20,705 nucleotides of DNA. Source: an uncultured Prevotella sp. (GTDB taxonomy: Bacteria > Bacteroidota > Bacteroidia > Bacteroidales > Bacteroidaceae). Shown here one piece after another: positions 20,652 through 20,705 of this stretch; position 1 is the stretch's first letter, and every line of letters starts with the position of its first letter. The position numbers and the translations under genes are program-made. Location: positions 1 through 20,705 of the forward strand of contig USSA01000039.1 in the NCBI GenBank assembly GCA_900557255.1, in the 5' to 3' direction. The notes beneath the pieces are model-generated. The model was not told the origin of the DNA and searched no databases. It saw only the letters and a program-made list of their open reading frames with translations.

Positions 20652-20705
20652 TGGACCAGCTAGGGCTTGAACCTAGGACCTCCAGATTATGAGTCTGTTG
20701 CTCTA
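20652..20705 (-). tRNA. tRNA-Met (anticodon CAT), truncated by window end
   Basis: The minus strand shows the anticodon arm with loop CTCATAA (20693-20687, anticodon CAT at 20691-20689) and stem CAGA/TCTG. It also shows a T arm CTAGG-TTCAAGC-CCTAG, the 3' acceptor strand CTGGTCC and discriminator A at 20652. CCA is not encoded. The 5' half, including the acceptor 5' strand and most of the D arm, lies beyond the window. The CTCATAA loop resembles elongator Met tRNA; an Ile tRNA with modified CAT cannot be fully excluded from this half. Confidence 0.9.

Overview
The window looks like a chromosomal segment of a Bacteroidota bacterium, most likely Prevotella/Segatella-like. Its promoters follow the Bacteroidota form (a -33 TTTG-like element, about 19 bases, then TAnnTTTG). 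Start codons are preceded by A/T-rich leaders rather than Shine-Dalgarno sequences. The gene content fits too: a PafA-type phosphatase, a fused SpmA/SpmB protein, and a TonB receptor with a long leader peptide. The genus is an inference.

Layout. 1-74 (-) is the first codons of a flippase-like protein running off the window. 176-1405 (-) is a fused SpmA/SpmB GATE membrane protein. 1406-2153 has no convincing protein gene but is rich in structure: a 32-bp perfect palindrome, two inverted repeats, and a roughly 300-nt structured RNA candidate with its own promoter and terminator. 2154-7508 (+) is a seven-gene, AT-rich operon and the most novel part of the window. Four of its proteins start with nearly the same CX2CX10CX2C zinc ribbon, each followed by different membrane and C-terminal parts (DUF805 plus YARHG, Ser/Asp linker plus beta domain, second zinc ribbon plus Lys-rich linker, lipocalin-like domain). 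They are interleaved with a polytopic membrane protein and two lipoproteins. A uracil-DNA-glycosylase-fold protein follows at 7560-8300. 8301-9084 holds a possible gene remnant, a terminator, a small minus-strand ORF and a 35-bp direct repeat.

From 9085 on the genes are ordinary and more GC-rich: a CDF zinc-type exporter (+), a TonB-dependent receptor (-), and a (+) operon of flavin reductase, clpS, clpA and aat. The last three would make N-degrons (Aat), recognise them (ClpS) and unfold the substrates (ClpA); ClpP is not in the window. Then come a PafA-like secreted phosphatase (-), a P1B zinc-type ATPase with a His/Cys-rich N-terminus (-), and a tRNA-Met(CAT) (-) cut by the window end.

The best candidate for an undescribed system is the zinc-ribbon membrane operon, perhaps together with the RNA and operator-like repeats just upstream. 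No function can be assigned from sequence alone; envelope sensing or defence are hypotheses.
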